Source of the DNA: Chitinophagaceae bacterium
GTDB lineage: Bacteria; Bacteroidota; Bacteroidia; Chitinophagales; Chitinophagaceae
NCBI GenBank assembly: GCA_025455205.1
Contig: JALOMZ010000007.1
Location: 1-14,830, forward strand
Length of the DNA: 14,830 nucleotides
Direction of reading: 5' to 3'
Position numbers and translations under genes: made by a program. Within the stretch, counting starts at the first letter, position 1. The number at the start of each line of letters is the position of its first letter. This document shows, in pieces, positions 14,174 to 14,830 of this stretch. The notes under the pieces are model-generated. The model was not told where the DNA came from. It saw only the letters and a program-made list of their open reading frames with translations, and ran no database searches.

Positions 14174-14830
14174 TCAGGCAGGCAGTTCTCCCACCATATT
14201 GGCAGGTACTACCCATTCGTCAAACTGCTCCGGCGTTACATAGCCCAGTTTTACCGCCATCTCCTTGAGCGTGGTGCCTTCCTTGTGTGCCTTCTGTGCA
14301 ATCTCGGCGGCTTTGTAGTAGCCGATTTTGGTATTGAGCGAGGTAACCAGCATAAGGCTGTTCTCCACATGCTTGCGGATATTGGCCTCAATGGGTTCGA
14401 TGCCCACGGCACACTTGTCGTTGAAGCTTACACAGCCATCGCCAATGAGGCGGGCGCTGTGCAGGAAGTTGTAGATCATCACCGGCTTGAACACGTTCAA
14501 CTCGAAGTGTCCGTTGGCGCCGCCAATGTTGATGGCCACATCATTACCCATTACCTGGGCGGCAATCATGGTGAGGGCTTCGCACTGCGTGGGGTTCACT
14601 TTGCCGGGCATGATGGAAGATCCGGGTTCGTTATCGGGGATGAAGATCTCGCCAATGCCGCTGCGGGGGCCGGAAGATAGCATGCGGATATCGTTGGCAA
14701 TCTTCATGAGGCTCACGGCCACCGTTTTGAGGGCACCATGGGCTTCCACAATGGCATCGTGCGCAGCCAGGGCCTCAAATTTGTTCTCGGCCGTAACAAA
14801 GGGCAGGCCGGTGAGCGCGGCTATATGGCG
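14174..14830 (-). CDS. fumC: Class II fumarate hydratase, C-terminal part (5' end beyond the right edge)
   Basis: Iron-independent fumarase that interconverts fumarate and malate in the TCA cycle in the cytoplasm; active as a tetramer. The frame is open from the right window edge to a TGA at 14174-14176, giving 218 C-terminal residues of a protein normally about 460-470 long. The visible part begins near [20 protein letters not shown] and includes the superfamily signature [12 protein letters not shown] (70-81 of the visible part), whose flexible loop carries the catalytic serine, followed by [12 protein letters not shown] and the C-terminal domain with [24 protein letters not shown] at 14749 is an internal Val in AIVEAHGA, not a start. 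The fumarase reading is favoured over aspartase or argininosuccinate lyase by the [14 protein letters not shown] and GPRSG contexts. It is followed by its own terminator. Confidence 0.95.
   Translation of the reverse strand, partial: RHIAALTGLPFVTAENKFEALAAHDAIVEAHGALKTVAVSLMKIANDIRMLSSGPRSGIGEIFIPDNEPGSSIMPGKVNPTQCEALTMIAAQVMGNDVAINIGGANGHFELNVFKPVMIYNFLHSARLIGDGCVSFNDKCAVGIEPIEANIRKHVENSLMLVTSLNTKIGYYKAAEIAQKAHKEGTTLKEMAVKLGYVTPEQFDEWVVPANMVGELPA

Noticed and set aside
13965..14243. Small + strand open frame of 92 codons in the gap before fumC
   Set aside because: It runs through the fumC terminator hairpin and into the fumC coding sequence, and its composition is not protein-like. No promoter fits it.

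Overview
This window looks like chromosomal DNA from a Bacteroidota bacterium, probably near Chitinophagaceae. That reading rests on the moderately high GC content, the near absence of Shine-Dalgarno sequences, Bacteroidota-type -7 promoter boxes (TAnnTTTG and close variants) just upstream of several starts, and protein types common in that phylum. It is inferred from sequence features only, not from a database search.

Left part (1-4781, + strand): the 3' part of a YghO/GNAT-like gene, dnaX (DNA polymerase III gamma/tau), and the E2 subunit of pyruvate dehydrogenase with two lipoyl domains. dnaX and E2 are each followed by a hairpin-plus-T-run terminator, so they look like separate units.

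Middle part (4964-11606, + strand): a run of envelope and secreted proteins. These are a lipoprotein with a COG3650-like C-terminus, a DUF481-type outer-membrane protein closely followed by an Omp85/BamA-like beta barrel without POTRA domains (likely one transcript), a large lipoprotein with a six-hairpin glycosidase domain and C-terminal accessory domains, and a small secreted helical protein. A strong, probably bidirectional terminator closes this run.

Right part (11682-14830, - strand): an octaheme c-type cytochrome fused to HEAT-like and TPR repeats, then the C-terminal half of class II fumarase (fumC), which enters from the right edge and has its own terminator. fumC and the pyruvate dehydrogenase E2 are central-carbon genes. 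The cytochrome has no obvious partner gene here.

No tRNA, rRNA, CRISPR array, insertion sequence, integrase or phage gene was seen. The longest gene-free stretch is 13905-14173 (269 bases), so no gap exceeds 300 bases. The window reads mostly as ordinary core and envelope genes. The least explained items are the cytochrome-TPR fusion, the orphan glycosidase lipoprotein, and the DUF481/Omp85 pair. I found no clear evidence of a wholly new system.
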